Below, in pieces: positions 1 through 7,973 of a stretch of DNA of 64,000 nucleotides (positions are counted from its first letter, which is position 1; each line of letters opens with the position of its first letter). The notes under the pieces are model-generated. The model saw nothing but the letters and a program-made list of their open reading frames with translations, did not search any database and was not told the origin of the DNA. The position numbers were made by a program, and so were the translations under genes. The DNA comes from Chryseobacterium pennae (GTDB lineage: Bacteria; Bacteroidota; Bacteroidia; Flavobacteriales; Weeksellaceae): positions 1 to 64,000 of the forward strand of contig NZ_QNVT01000012.1 in NCBI RefSeq assembly GCF_003385515.1. The letters run 5' to 3'.

Positions 1-360
1 GCATACAGTACATGCACTGAGATAAATCTTTTTCATTCCCGTGTTGTTTTTGAGTTTAATGATTAGTTTTCAAATTTTCGCAAATTTAACTTTTTTTAAA
101 TCACTTTAATATGATTTAACATATAATACTTCTAAACATGATGATATTTCTATCAATATTTGTCATTTCATATCATTCTCCTACAAAGCTACAATGCGAC
201 TGCGACAGAACCTGTCGTATTATTTTGAGATTATTTTCAATGTAAGACAGCTTAACGAAAATGCTTGGGAACCGTCTTACAGGATAACCAAATATTTTTT
301 TAACTTATGAGGTATAAAAGGTCCTGTATTGAAAAGTAATATCATTCATTACTCATAAAA
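1..360. other. Intergenic stretch without recognised gene
   Basis: AT-rich, with stop codons in all frames and no convincing coding segment. It could hold the promoter of a gene left of the window or the end of one. Nothing specific was recognised apart from the repeat that follows it. Confidence 0.5.
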
Positions 361-470
361 ATAGCCCCGATAGAAACGGTTACCCCGCAACACGGGTTAG
401 AAAGGTGGAGGAATTGAGCGTTGGAGCGCGATGGCGTGAGGAGTATGAGTGGATAGCGGGATTAAGCTCC
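361..470 (+). repeat. Dispersed intergenic repeat, Flavobacteriia type
   Basis: A G/C-richer block inside very AT-rich DNA, opening with atagccccgatagaaacgg and closing with ggatagcgggattaagctcc. It contains a small inverted repeat (accccg...cgggtt). A diverged relative occurs on the minus strand at 57236-57350, where gatagtagcggcatcctttt and atagcgtatagc stand in the same order. I remember blocks of this kind from intergenic regions of Chryseobacterium and other flavobacteria; their function is unknown to me. It has no long open frame, so a structured RNA or a non-autonomous mobile repeat is possible (inference). Confidence 0.5.
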
Positions 471-559
471 TAAAAAAAGAAGAAGACATTTAAAGTCTAA
501 TATATATTCATAAAAAAAACACCCTTTTACGAGTGGCTTAGTTTTTTGAAATTTTGATC

Positions 560-973
560 TTATTGATAAATGACTACGTCGTCTTTTTTAATCTGGTAAC
601 CTGCTTTCTTGTAAGGAACTAAGACATAGGTTTCTTTAATATAGCTTCCGCTTTTCCAGATTTTTCCTTTGCCTTCTCTATCAAGAATGATACTTTTTGC
701 ATTTCCTTCCGGAATAAAAATTTCTGCCCTCTTCATATCTTTACTAAAAATAACTGCCGTCATTGTGGAATAGCTTTTATCTGTAGCAACTTCCTTTAAT
801 TTGATTTTCTGTTCGAAAACCCTTATACAGTTATTTCTGATTTGCGAATAAGTATATCCTGCTGAGCCTATACATCCGTGAACATCTCTGTCACCTCCCA
901 AAGCCGGAGTTTTTTGTTGAGCGAAAACTAAAGATCCCAGGAACATCATGCTAAATAAAATTGGTTTTTTCAT
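560..973 (-). CDS. Small secreted protein, paralogue of the 1152-1541 gene
   Basis: 137 residues with an N-terminal signal peptide (MKKPILFSMMFLGSLVFAQ, cleavage probably after AQ) and a mature part of about 118 residues. Conserved with its neighbour: GGDxDxHGCIGSAGYTYSQI followed by NCIR and FExKIKLKEVA, then an alternating polar/hydrophobic C-terminal half ending KKDxVVIYQ. Two cysteines (in GCIG and NCIR) could pair in the periplasm. Lysine-rich and probably exported. It sits 178 bp from the paralogue on the same strand and is clearly a tandem duplicate. I do not recognise a characterised family. Confidence 0.85.
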   Translation of the reverse strand: MKKPILFSMMFLGSLVFAQQKTPALGGDRDVHGCIGSAGYTYSQIRNNCIRVFEQKIKLKEVATDKSYSTMTAVIFSKDMKRAEIFIPEGNAKSIILDREGKGKIWKSGSYIKETYVLVPYKKAGYQIKKDDVVIYQ

Positions 974-1102
974 ATTTAAATTATTAATGTTTTCAGTTTG
1001 GTAAAGTATTTTGGAAATAAAGATACTAATTCATTCTTAGTTACAAAAAACATTATTGTTATAAACAATGTATAAGTTCTATTTTATGTGAATTAATTCT
1101 AC

Positions 1103-1128
1103 AAAAAAGTCACTCCTTCGAGTGACTT
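1103..1128 (-). terminator. Rho-independent terminator of the 1152-1541 gene
   Basis: Perfect 9-bp stem aagtcactc / gagtgactt with loop cttc, just downstream of the minus-strand gene stop. The plus-strand A run at 1103-1108 gives the T tract on the minus strand. Confidence 0.75.
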
Positions 1129-1151
1129 CATTTTTCTTTAGAAATGTGATT

Positions 1152-1541
1152 TTATTGATAGATTACTACATTATCCTTTTTAAGCTGGTAACCGCTTTTT
1201 TTGTAGGGAGTTAACACATAACCATCTTTTTTCCAAGCTTTTGCTTTTCCTGTTCTGTTAAGAATTATGCTTCCTTGTTCAACATCTTTTACAAAAATTT
1301 CAGCTTTCTTCATGTCTTTACTGAAAATAACTGCTGCTATATAATCTCCTTTTGTAGCAACCTCTTTTAATTTGATCTTTTCTTCAAAGGTTCTTATACA
1401 GTTTTTCTTAATCTGTGAATAGGTATATCCTGCTGAACCGATACATCCGTGAGCATCTTTATCGCCACCTAATACCGGTGTTTGCTGTGCAAATGCTATA
1501 GTACCCAGGAACATTGCGCTTAATAAAATTGTTTTTTTCAT
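1152..1541 (-). CDS. Small secreted protein, paralogue of the 560-973 gene
   Basis: 129 residues with signal peptide (MKKTILLSAMFLGTIAFAQ). It shares with the 560-973 product the block GGDKDAHGCIGSAGYTYSQI, the second cysteine in NCIR, the IKLKEVAT stretch, IFSKDMKxAEIF and the C-terminus LKKDNVVIYQ. It is shorter by eight residues, mainly in the middle. A terminator lies between the two copies, so they are likely transcribed separately. Function unknown; two conserved Cys and a cleavable signal suggest a periplasmic or outer-surface product. Confidence 0.85.
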   Translation of the reverse strand: MKKTILLSAMFLGTIAFAQQTPVLGGDKDAHGCIGSAGYTYSQIKKNCIRTFEEKIKLKEVATKGDYIAAVIFSKDMKKAEIFVKDVEQGSIILNRTGKAKAWKKDGYVLTPYKKSGYQLKKDNVVIYQ

Positions 1542-1635
1542 GTCGTTTGTATTATATATGATAACTACGCAGGATATTAATAAAAATCATGCCAAAAAAA
1601 TCATAAAACACATTATTGTGAAAAAAAATCTCTTT

Positions 1636-3963
1636 TTACTTTGTCCAATTGATCTTTGAATGCTTCACCTCATCAGAACTTGTTCCCATCATAATATCAA
1701 ATTCGCCTGATTCCCAGTCATATTTTAAATCTCCATTATAGAATTTCAGGTTTTCCGGCGTAATCGTAAAGGTTACTTTTTTAGATTCTCCTTTTTTCAA
1801 AAATATTTTCTGGAACCCTTTCAGTTCTTTTACGGGTCTTGTAATACTTCCCACCATATCTCTGATATACAACTGTACCACTTCTGCACCGTCATAGTTT
1901 CCGGAATTGGTTATGGTAACGGACGCCTGAATCTCCTGGTTTCCTTTTGGATTGGTATTGGATATGCTGATATCTGAATAGTTGAATTTCGTATAGCTCA
2001 ATCCGTAACCAAATGAATATAATGGCGTATTGCACTCATCCATATAATTGGAACGGAATCTCTGGTATTCACATTTATCCGTAAGTTTCTGATCTAATGG
2101 TCTGCCTGTATTTTTAGCATTATAATAAATAGGGACCTGTCCCAGGCTTCTCGGGAACGTCATCGGAAGTTTTCCTGATGGGTTTACTTTTCCGAAAAGT
2201 ACATCTGCCATGGCATTTCCTGCTTCTGAACCTGGGAACCATGCATTAAGAATGGCATCGGGAGTGTCTTTTACATTCGTTAATGCTAATGGACGACCTG
2301 TGAAAAGGATCATTGCAATTGGTTTTCCGGTCTTTTTCAGTTCATTTAACAGGTCAACTTGTGATTGAGGAATCGTGATTTCAGATCTTGATGAAGATTC
2401 TCCACTCATTTCTGCAGATTCTCCGATCGCCAGGACTATAACGTCAGCTTTACTGGCAATATCAACGGCTTCTTTTAACAGTTCTTCTTTTGAACGGTTA
2501 TCTCTATCGGTTTTCTTTCCGTGAGCAGCATATATTTCTTCTAATTTGGCATCGTAATCGATATTAGCCCCTTTTGCTGAAAGGAATTTCACTTCTTTGC
2601 CGTAATTTGCCTGAAGCCCCTGCATTAAATTAACTGAAACACTGTGTTTTGTAGCAACACTCCAGGTTCCAGCCATGTTCATAGAATTATTCACCAATGG
2701 TCCGATTACCGCAACAGTTCCTGATTTTTTTAAAGGCAATACCTGATTTTCATTTTTCAGTAAAACCATTGACTGAGCAGCAATGCTTCTTGCGATATTA
2801 CGGTTTTCTAAATTATATACTTCTTTTGCCGCTAATTTGGCATCACCGTGTTTGTATGGATTATCAAAAAGACCTAAGTCATATTTTGCTTCAAGAATTC
2901 TTTTTGTGGCCATATCAATCTCAGCCTGGGTAACTTTTCCTTCGGATAATGATTTTTTTAAAGTGGTTAAAAAGCCTTCTCCTACCATATCCATATCAAC
3001 CCCAGCTTTTAAAGCCAGTGCTGAAACCTGCTGAAGATCTCCCATTCCGTGATCAACCATTTCATTAATCCCGGTATAATCGGTTACTACAAATCCTTTG
3101 AATTTCCATTGGTTTCTCAATACTTCCGTCTGAAGCCATCTGCTTCCAGTAGCGGGAACGCCGTCCACTTCATTGAAAGATGCCATTACAGAAGCTACCC
3201 CAGCATCTACAGCAGCTTTGTAAGGTGGAAAATATTCATTGAACATTCTTACATGGCTCATATCAACCGTATTGTAATCTCTACCGGACTCTCCTGCTCC
3301 GTATAATGCAAAATGCTTTACACATGCCAAAATATTTGTACCATTAGCCAAATCTTTACCCTGGTAACCATATACCATATTTTTTGAAATCTCACTTCCT
3401 AAATACGGATCTTCACCGGAACCTTCGGACACTCTTCCCCATCTTGGTTCACGGGAAATATCCACCATTGGCGAAAATGTCCAGTTGATTCCATCAGATG
3501 CAGCTTCTCTTGCAGCTACTTTAGCAGACTGCTGTACCAGATTCATATCCCATGAAGCGGCTAAACCTAATGGAATAGGGAAAGTAGTTTCATAGCCGTG
3601 AATCACATCCATTCCAAAGATCATTGGAATTTTCAGGCGGCTTTTTTCAACAGCTACTTTCTGAACAGCTTTAATCTTGTCTGCTCCTTTTATATTAAAT
3701 AATCCTCCTACTAGCCCCTGTTCTACTTTTTTTCCGATATCTGAACTCTGAGCCATTCCCGTAGTAAAATCTCCGGAGGTAGGAAGGTTCAGCTGACCGA
3801 TTTTTTCATCTAAGGTCATTTTAGATAAAAGATTGTCTACAAAGGCTTTCTTCTTGGCCTGATATTGTGCAGTCTGATAGGACTGTACAGGCTTATCCAC
3901 CATTTCCTGAGCGGAAAACACCGGCGAAAGGGCCAGGGTTGCAAGTACAATTAACTTTTTCAT
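1636..3963 (-). CDS. bglX: Periplasmic beta-glucosidase, glycoside hydrolase family 3
   Basis: 775 residues, the usual length of BglX-type GH3 enzymes. Signal peptide at 1-18. The (beta/alpha)8 domain carries the KHF motif near residues 216-218 and the GFVVTD block with the predicted catalytic nucleophile Asp295. The alpha/beta sandwich domain follows (GESAEMSGESSSR, FTGRPLAL) and a fibronectin-like domain closes the protein (NSGNYDGAEVVQLYIRD). The enzyme releases glucose from the non-reducing end of beta-glucosides. It is the last gene of a cluster with SusC, SusD and a GH144-like glucanase. GH3 enzymes next to GH144 are known to act on sophoro-oligosaccharides, so beta-1,2-linked substrate is likely here (inference). 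The gene is intact. Confidence 0.93.
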   Translation of the reverse strand: MKKLIVLATLALSPVFSAQEMVDKPVQSYQTAQYQAKKKAFVDNLLSKMTLDEKIGQLNLPTSGDFTTGMAQSSDIGKKVEQGLVGGLFNIKGADKIKAVQKVAVEKSRLKIPMIFGMDVIHGYETTFPIPLGLAASWDMNLVQQSAKVAAREAASDGINWTFSPMVDISREPRWGRVSEGSGEDPYLGSEISKNMVYGYQGKDLANGTNILACVKHFALYGAGESGRDYNTVDMSHVRMFNEYFPPYKAAVDAGVASVMASFNEVDGVPATGSRWLQTEVLRNQWKFKGFVVTDYTGINEMVDHGMGDLQQVSALALKAGVDMDMVGEGFLTTLKKSLSEGKVTQAEIDMATKRILEAKYDLGLFDNPYKHGDAKLAAKEVYNLENRNIARSIAAQSMVLLKNENQVLPLKKSGTVAVIGPLVNNSMNMAGTWSVATKHSVSVNLMQGLQANYGKEVKFLSAKGANIDYDAKLEEIYAAHGKKTDRDNRSKEELLKEAVDIASKADVIVLAIGESAEMSGESSSRSEITIPQSQVDLLNELKKTGKPIAMILFTGRPLALTNVKDTPDAILNAWFPGSEAGNAMADVLFGKVNPSGKLPMTFPRSLGQVPIYYNAKNTGRPLDQKLTDKCEYQRFRSNYMDECNTPLYSFGYGLSYTKFNYSDISISNTNPKGNQEIQASVTITNSGNYDGAEVVQLYIRDMVGSITRPVKELKGFQKIFLKKGESKKVTFTITPENLKFYNGDLKYDWESGEFDIMMGTSSDEVKHSKINWTK

Positions 3964-4032
3964 AAATCTATCTTCTTATTATTATTGTTTTGATTTCTAT
4001 CTAGTCTTTTTCGTTTAACGAAACCTGTATTT

Positions 4033-4734
4033 CTATTTATTTTTCTTTTTAGACAGCATCCATTCATACAACTGCGGATTTGAATAGGCTGAATCCCATG
4101 AATTATGATTGTCATTCGGGAAAATCACCAGTTCTGCTGATGGATTTATAGGATGAAGTTTCTGATACAGTTTAAAAGCATTTTCAGGTAATACAACATC
4201 ATCCATCCCACCATGGAATATTTTCATATTCAAATCTTTAAATTGATCAATATTGGCCGTCATCATCTGGTCTGTAGGTGCACAAACTGAAGCTACTGCA
4301 GCAAACATTTCAGGATGCTCCATTGCCAGCTTCAAAGTTCCCCAACCTCCCATCGAAAGTCCTGTAAGATAAATTCTGGAGGTATCAATTTTATATTTTT
4401 TCTGGATATCCTTAATCAGGTGATATACTGTTACTGTATCCCACCAGCTATCTACCGGACATTGCGGTGCCAGAATAGCCACCGGTTCTTTGATCAGGGC
4501 TTTATATGTGAATGGACTGTGAGCTTTTACCATTTCAAGATTACTCCCTCTTTCTCACGAACCGTGAAGAAAAACAATCAGTGGAACATTCCCTTTTGCA
4601 TTCTGGGGATAATCCAGGATATAAGAAATTTTTTCCGGTCTTTTGATCTCTTTATTCAGTTCTGCTTTGATTTCCTGAGCATTAAGCTGTAAAGAAAGTG
4701 GCAATAATAAAAGGGGAATATGTTTTAATTTCAT
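4033..4734 (-). pseudogene. Alpha/beta hydrolase (dienelactone hydrolase/phospholipase-like esterase), broken by in-frame TGA
   Basis: Reading on the minus strand from ATG at 4734 gives a signal peptide (MKLKHIPLLLLPLSLQLNAQ), then LIVFLHGS, a TGA at 4555-4557 (codon 60), then ERGSNLEM and an intact remainder to 4033, all in one frame (233 sense codons expected). The motif should read HGSGERG, so GGA to TGA, one base, explains the stop. After the stop the hydrolase core is complete: nucleophile elbow GLSMG, DDVVLP for the acid and NDNHNSW for the histidine. It lies between GH3 and GH144 genes of a glucan locus. Restart at the ATG at 4533 would give 166 residues without export signal and without the oxyanion segment, hence probably inactive. 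Suppression or base-calling error cannot be excluded. Confidence 0.85.
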
Positions 4735-5086
4735 GATGCTTTTAGGTTTTGGCTAAAGCCTGTTTCTATTGAATGCATATAGCTTTTGCAAATTTTTTCT
4801 CTCGCAGATTTTACAGATTAAGCAGACTATTGTGTTTTATCTTTTTACAGTTCTCATCAATAGTTAACCACAAAAGTTTTATTCCAAACACTTTAGCCCT
4901 CTTAAGTTAATTTAAACAATACTGTATATAAGTCCTCTGAAGTTTTTTAAAATCTTTGATTTTCTACTTATATGTCCTTTTGATACACAAGGCCTGTCAC
5001 TTTAAATAACTTAAGTATTTTATCTTTTGAGGTTTATATAAAAATAAATAACTTTTTCATATAAAATCAGTGAGCTTTATTTTTAA
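4735..5086. repeat. Intergenic stretch with two short dispersed repeats
   Basis: No gene. 4741-4774 holds ttttggctaaagcc followed by ctattgaa, also seen twice at 43150-43218. 4801-4828 (ctcgcagattttacagatta) resembles 22693-22722 (ctcacgcagattttccagat). Both motifs are of the sort that recur between Chryseobacterium genes. The rest is AT-rich and probably holds leader or terminator DNA of the flanking minus-strand genes; no clear hairpin terminator was seen. Confidence 0.5.
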
Positions 5087-6478
5087 TTATTTTATTCCAT
5101 ATTTTGTGGATTGGAAGCCTAGTTTTTTCAATCCTTGCTGGATCTCAGGAGCATTCATAAATAACTTCCAGAGAAATCCTGTTCTGTAATTTTCGATCAT
5201 GGGTGCTATTGTCCCCTGATCAATGGCAAGGTATCTTGGCGTAAACCAATTGTTATAGTTGATGGAAGTTGCATCGTAAGGGCCTGCTGATCCAATGAAT
5301 TCAGGCTTTTGAGTATAGATAAACCTCAGAAAATCCATGGATTCTTTTGGAGTGTACGGAAAACTGCTTAGAGCAGCTGTAGGGGTTATCACTCCATCGT
5401 CATTATTTGGCATATGAGCCGTATAGCCTGTGCTTCCATCCTCGTTTCTTGTATATCCGGCCGTCAGTCCCCAATAATTTGGTCCGTAACCTTTCCATTG
5501 TTTTGGATTTTCAACACAGTATTTATAATCAATAAGGGTTTGATTTTTATTAATATCAAAATAGTTTTTCACCAATTTATCGGATAATCCTGTCGGATCA
5601 AGCCCGATGTATGAATATTGAGCCCAGAAAAGCGGCCCGCCATATTCTTCGGCATAGTTGTGTTTTACATACAGAGGCAATCCGTATTTTGTTTTGTCGG
5701 TAAGATAGGTCCCGTTTCGGGTCCACCCTTTATAATAAGTTTCAGCATCTATGGAATATGTAGGGGAAGATGCGGCAAGGATATAAGTAATGAGACATTC
5801 ATTATAGCCTTCAAGTGGGAAATTCATTTCCCATTGATATTCCGGTGACCAGTGCCAGTACAGTACTTTTTCACCTCCTTTGGTGTACCAGTTCCATTGA
5901 ATTCCTTTCCAGAGTTCATCACATTTTGCAGCCAATACTTTTTCTTCTGCATTTCCATTTTTAAAGTATTCACGAACCATCAGTATCCCTGAAGTAAGGA
6001 ATGCTGTTTCTACAAGATCTCCTCCATTATCTTTCTTTCCAAAAGGAACCGTTTTTCCGGTTTCCCCATTGATCCAGTGTGGCCATGCCCCTTTATGACG
6101 ATCTGCTTTTGCCAGAAAATTCATAATATGGGTTAATCTTTTCACAGCTTCTTTTCTTGGAACAAATCCTCTTTCCACTCCTACCAGTAAAGTTGCCAAT
6201 CCAAATCCAGATCCTCCTGTTGTAATGACATGCTTGTCATTATCCGGATAGATATTGTCTTCGTGATAACGTTCTCTTCCCAGCATAGAATTGGGTTCCG
6301 CATAATCCCAGAAATACTTTAAAGCATCTTGCTGTACTCTATCCATCAGCTGTTCATCCGTAACAGTACTTTTAACTACATTACTTTTTGGTGGTTCCTG
6401 TTTTGAAACGTGAGCATTTTTGCAGGAATAAGCAAAGAATAAAGAAGTTACTGCAATTGATAATAGGGTCCTTTTCAT
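5087..6478 (-). CDS. GH144-like endo-beta-1,2-glucanase lipoprotein (glucoamylase-like domain)
   Basis: 463 residues, lipoprotein signal with Cys19 in FFAYSCK. The rest is one alpha/alpha-barrel domain of the glucoamylase-like family: DALKYFWDYAEP, TTGGSGFGLATLLVGVERG, GAWPHWING, DLVETAFLTSGILMVREYF, YWHWSP, NECLITYILAASSP, GPLFWAQYSYIGLDP, GPNYWGLTAG, ITPTAALSSFPYTP. These blocks are typical of GH144 enzymes, which cut beta-1,2-glucan inside the chain to sophoro-oligosaccharides. The gene follows SusD by 67 bp on the same strand, fitting a surface or periplasmic glucanase of this locus. The GH144 assignment rests on remembered motifs; the substrate is inference. Confidence 0.85.
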   Translation of the reverse strand: MKRTLLSIAVTSLFFAYSCKNAHVSKQEPPKSNVVKSTVTDEQLMDRVQQDALKYFWDYAEPNSMLGRERYHEDNIYPDNDKHVITTGGSGFGLATLLVGVERGFVPRKEAVKRLTHIMNFLAKADRHKGAWPHWINGETGKTVPFGKKDNGGDLVETAFLTSGILMVREYFKNGNAEEKVLAAKCDELWKGIQWNWYTKGGEKVLYWHWSPEYQWEMNFPLEGYNECLITYILAASSPTYSIDAETYYKGWTRNGTYLTDKTKYGLPLYVKHNYAEEYGGPLFWAQYSYIGLDPTGLSDKLVKNYFDINKNQTLIDYKYCVENPKQWKGYGPNYWGLTAGYTRNEDGSTGYTAHMPNNDDGVITPTAALSSFPYTPKESMDFLRFIYTQKPEFIGSAGPYDATSINYNNWFTPRYLAIDQGTIAPMIENYRTGFLWKLFMNAPEIQQGLKKLGFQSTKYGIK

Positions 6479-6545
6479 TGGTATTGGTTTACTGGTTATA
6501 AAAGTAGAGGAGAATTTTCACTCTCCTCTAGTTTATGGTTATCTG

Positions 6546-7961
6546 TTAATATCCTGGATTTTGTGTAAATGCCCCAGCACTTTCAGTGATGGCATCAAAT
6601 GGAATCGGGAATAATTCATTTTTTCCAGCTTTGAATCCATAAGAAGCAAGAACTGTAGGAGCCTGTCCTGTTCTTACAAGATCTACAAAGCGATCTCCTT
6701 CCATAGCTAGTTCTACCCTGCGTTCATTCCAGATTGCGGTTTTAAGGGCTATTTGTGTTGAAGCCGTAGTTCCTGCCAGCTTAGCTCTAGCTCTTACTCT
6801 ATTCAGATTTGTAGTAGCTACAGAAATATTTCCTAATTCATTAGCTGCTTCTGCATTGATCAGAAGAATTTCAGCAAATCTTAAAATTCTGATATTCTGA
6901 ATAGATCCATATCCACAAGCACTTTTATTCAATGCTTTTGGTACATATACCTTTTGGTTATAAGTGGTTACCGATTGAGCATCCCCCATTGCAATTAAAT
7001 CGCCTTCCGGAGTAATTTCCCCGTTTCTTAAGATGGTAAGTTCTTTTCTGATATCACCTGGTTCAAATGCATTTTCAAGAGCATTAGAAGGGGTAAAGAA
7101 GCCCCAGCCAAACTGATCTCTTACACCCTGAACTTCAGCATACTGACTTCCTTTTAATGGAGGGATACAGTCACAGTTTACTTCAAAAACAGATTCCTTT
7201 CCAAATTCACCTGAAGGTCTGAATACATGATTAAAATCCGGATCTAAATCATATCCCATTGCCATCACCTGATTAGAGGTATCATAGGCTTTCTGCCAGT
7301 CTTTTTTATAAAGATATACTTTTGAAAGCAATCCTAATGCGGCTCCCTTTGTTACTCTCCCTAAATCTGAAGCAGGGTAAGTCTGAGGAAGAATTTCTGC
7401 CGCACTGGTAAGATCAGAAATAATAAAATTGTATACTTCTTCTACTGAGTTTCTCGGAACTTTATAATTGGCCTGAAGGCCGTCAAAAATAGGCACTCCA
7501 CCATATATCCTTACTAAATTAAAATAAATATAGGCTCTCAGCATTTTTGCTTCTGCAACCAATCTTGTTTTCAGTGCTGAGTCCATTTCAATTTTCGGAA
7601 CATTCGTGATCACCTGATTACAGCTATTTAGTCCTTGCCATTGTCCGATCCAGTATCCTCTTACACCCTCATCACTTACAGTATAGGTGAAGTTATCATA
7701 AACATTGATAAAAGAAGCATCTCCGGGATTGGAACCTTTAACAACATCATCTGCAGGCACTCCAAAAACAAATTGGTAGGGAAAAGCTGAATTATCATAA
7801 CTTCTCAGAAAACTATAGATAGCATTCGTTGCCAGCATTGCATCCTCCTGTGTCTTGAAAAATGATGCAGCTTCCGTATACCCTTCCTGTTTTATATCTA
7901 AATAATCATTGCAACTTGCTGCAAGTGATAATAATGCGATTGATAAAAATATCTTTTTCAT
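6546..7961 (-). CDS. SusD/RagB family surface glycan-binding lipoprotein
   Basis: 471 residues, lipoprotein signal with Cys17 (LAASCNDYLDI). Family hallmarks in order: FFKTQEDAMLATNAIYSFLR, the TPR-like segment LVAEAKMLRAYIYFNLVRIYGGVPIFD, LGLLSKVYLYKKDWQKAYD, and the C-terminal blocks ILLINAEAANELGN, LNRVRARAKL and WNERRVELAMEGDRFVDLVRTG, ending FPIPFDAI and NPGY. It forms the lid on the SusC channel and binds the oligosaccharide at the cell surface. Its start is 12 bp after the SusC stop, so the two are co-transcribed. Ligand unknown; enzymes of the locus suggest beta-1,2-glucan. Confidence 0.95.
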   Translation of the reverse strand: MKKIFLSIALLSLAASCNDYLDIKQEGYTEAASFFKTQEDAMLATNAIYSFLRSYDNSAFPYQFVFGVPADDVVKGSNPGDASFINVYDNFTYTVSDEGVRGYWIGQWQGLNSCNQVITNVPKIEMDSALKTRLVAEAKMLRAYIYFNLVRIYGGVPIFDGLQANYKVPRNSVEEVYNFIISDLTSAAEILPQTYPASDLGRVTKGAALGLLSKVYLYKKDWQKAYDTSNQVMAMGYDLDPDFNHVFRPSGEFGKESVFEVNCDCIPPLKGSQYAEVQGVRDQFGWGFFTPSNALENAFEPGDIRKELTILRNGEITPEGDLIAMGDAQSVTTYNQKVYVPKALNKSACGYGSIQNIRILRFAEILLINAEAANELGNISVATTNLNRVRARAKLAGTTASTQIALKTAIWNERRVELAMEGDRFVDLVRTGQAPTVLASYGFKAGKNELFPIPFDAITESAGAFTQNPGY

Positions 7962-7973
7962 AACTCTTTCTTA

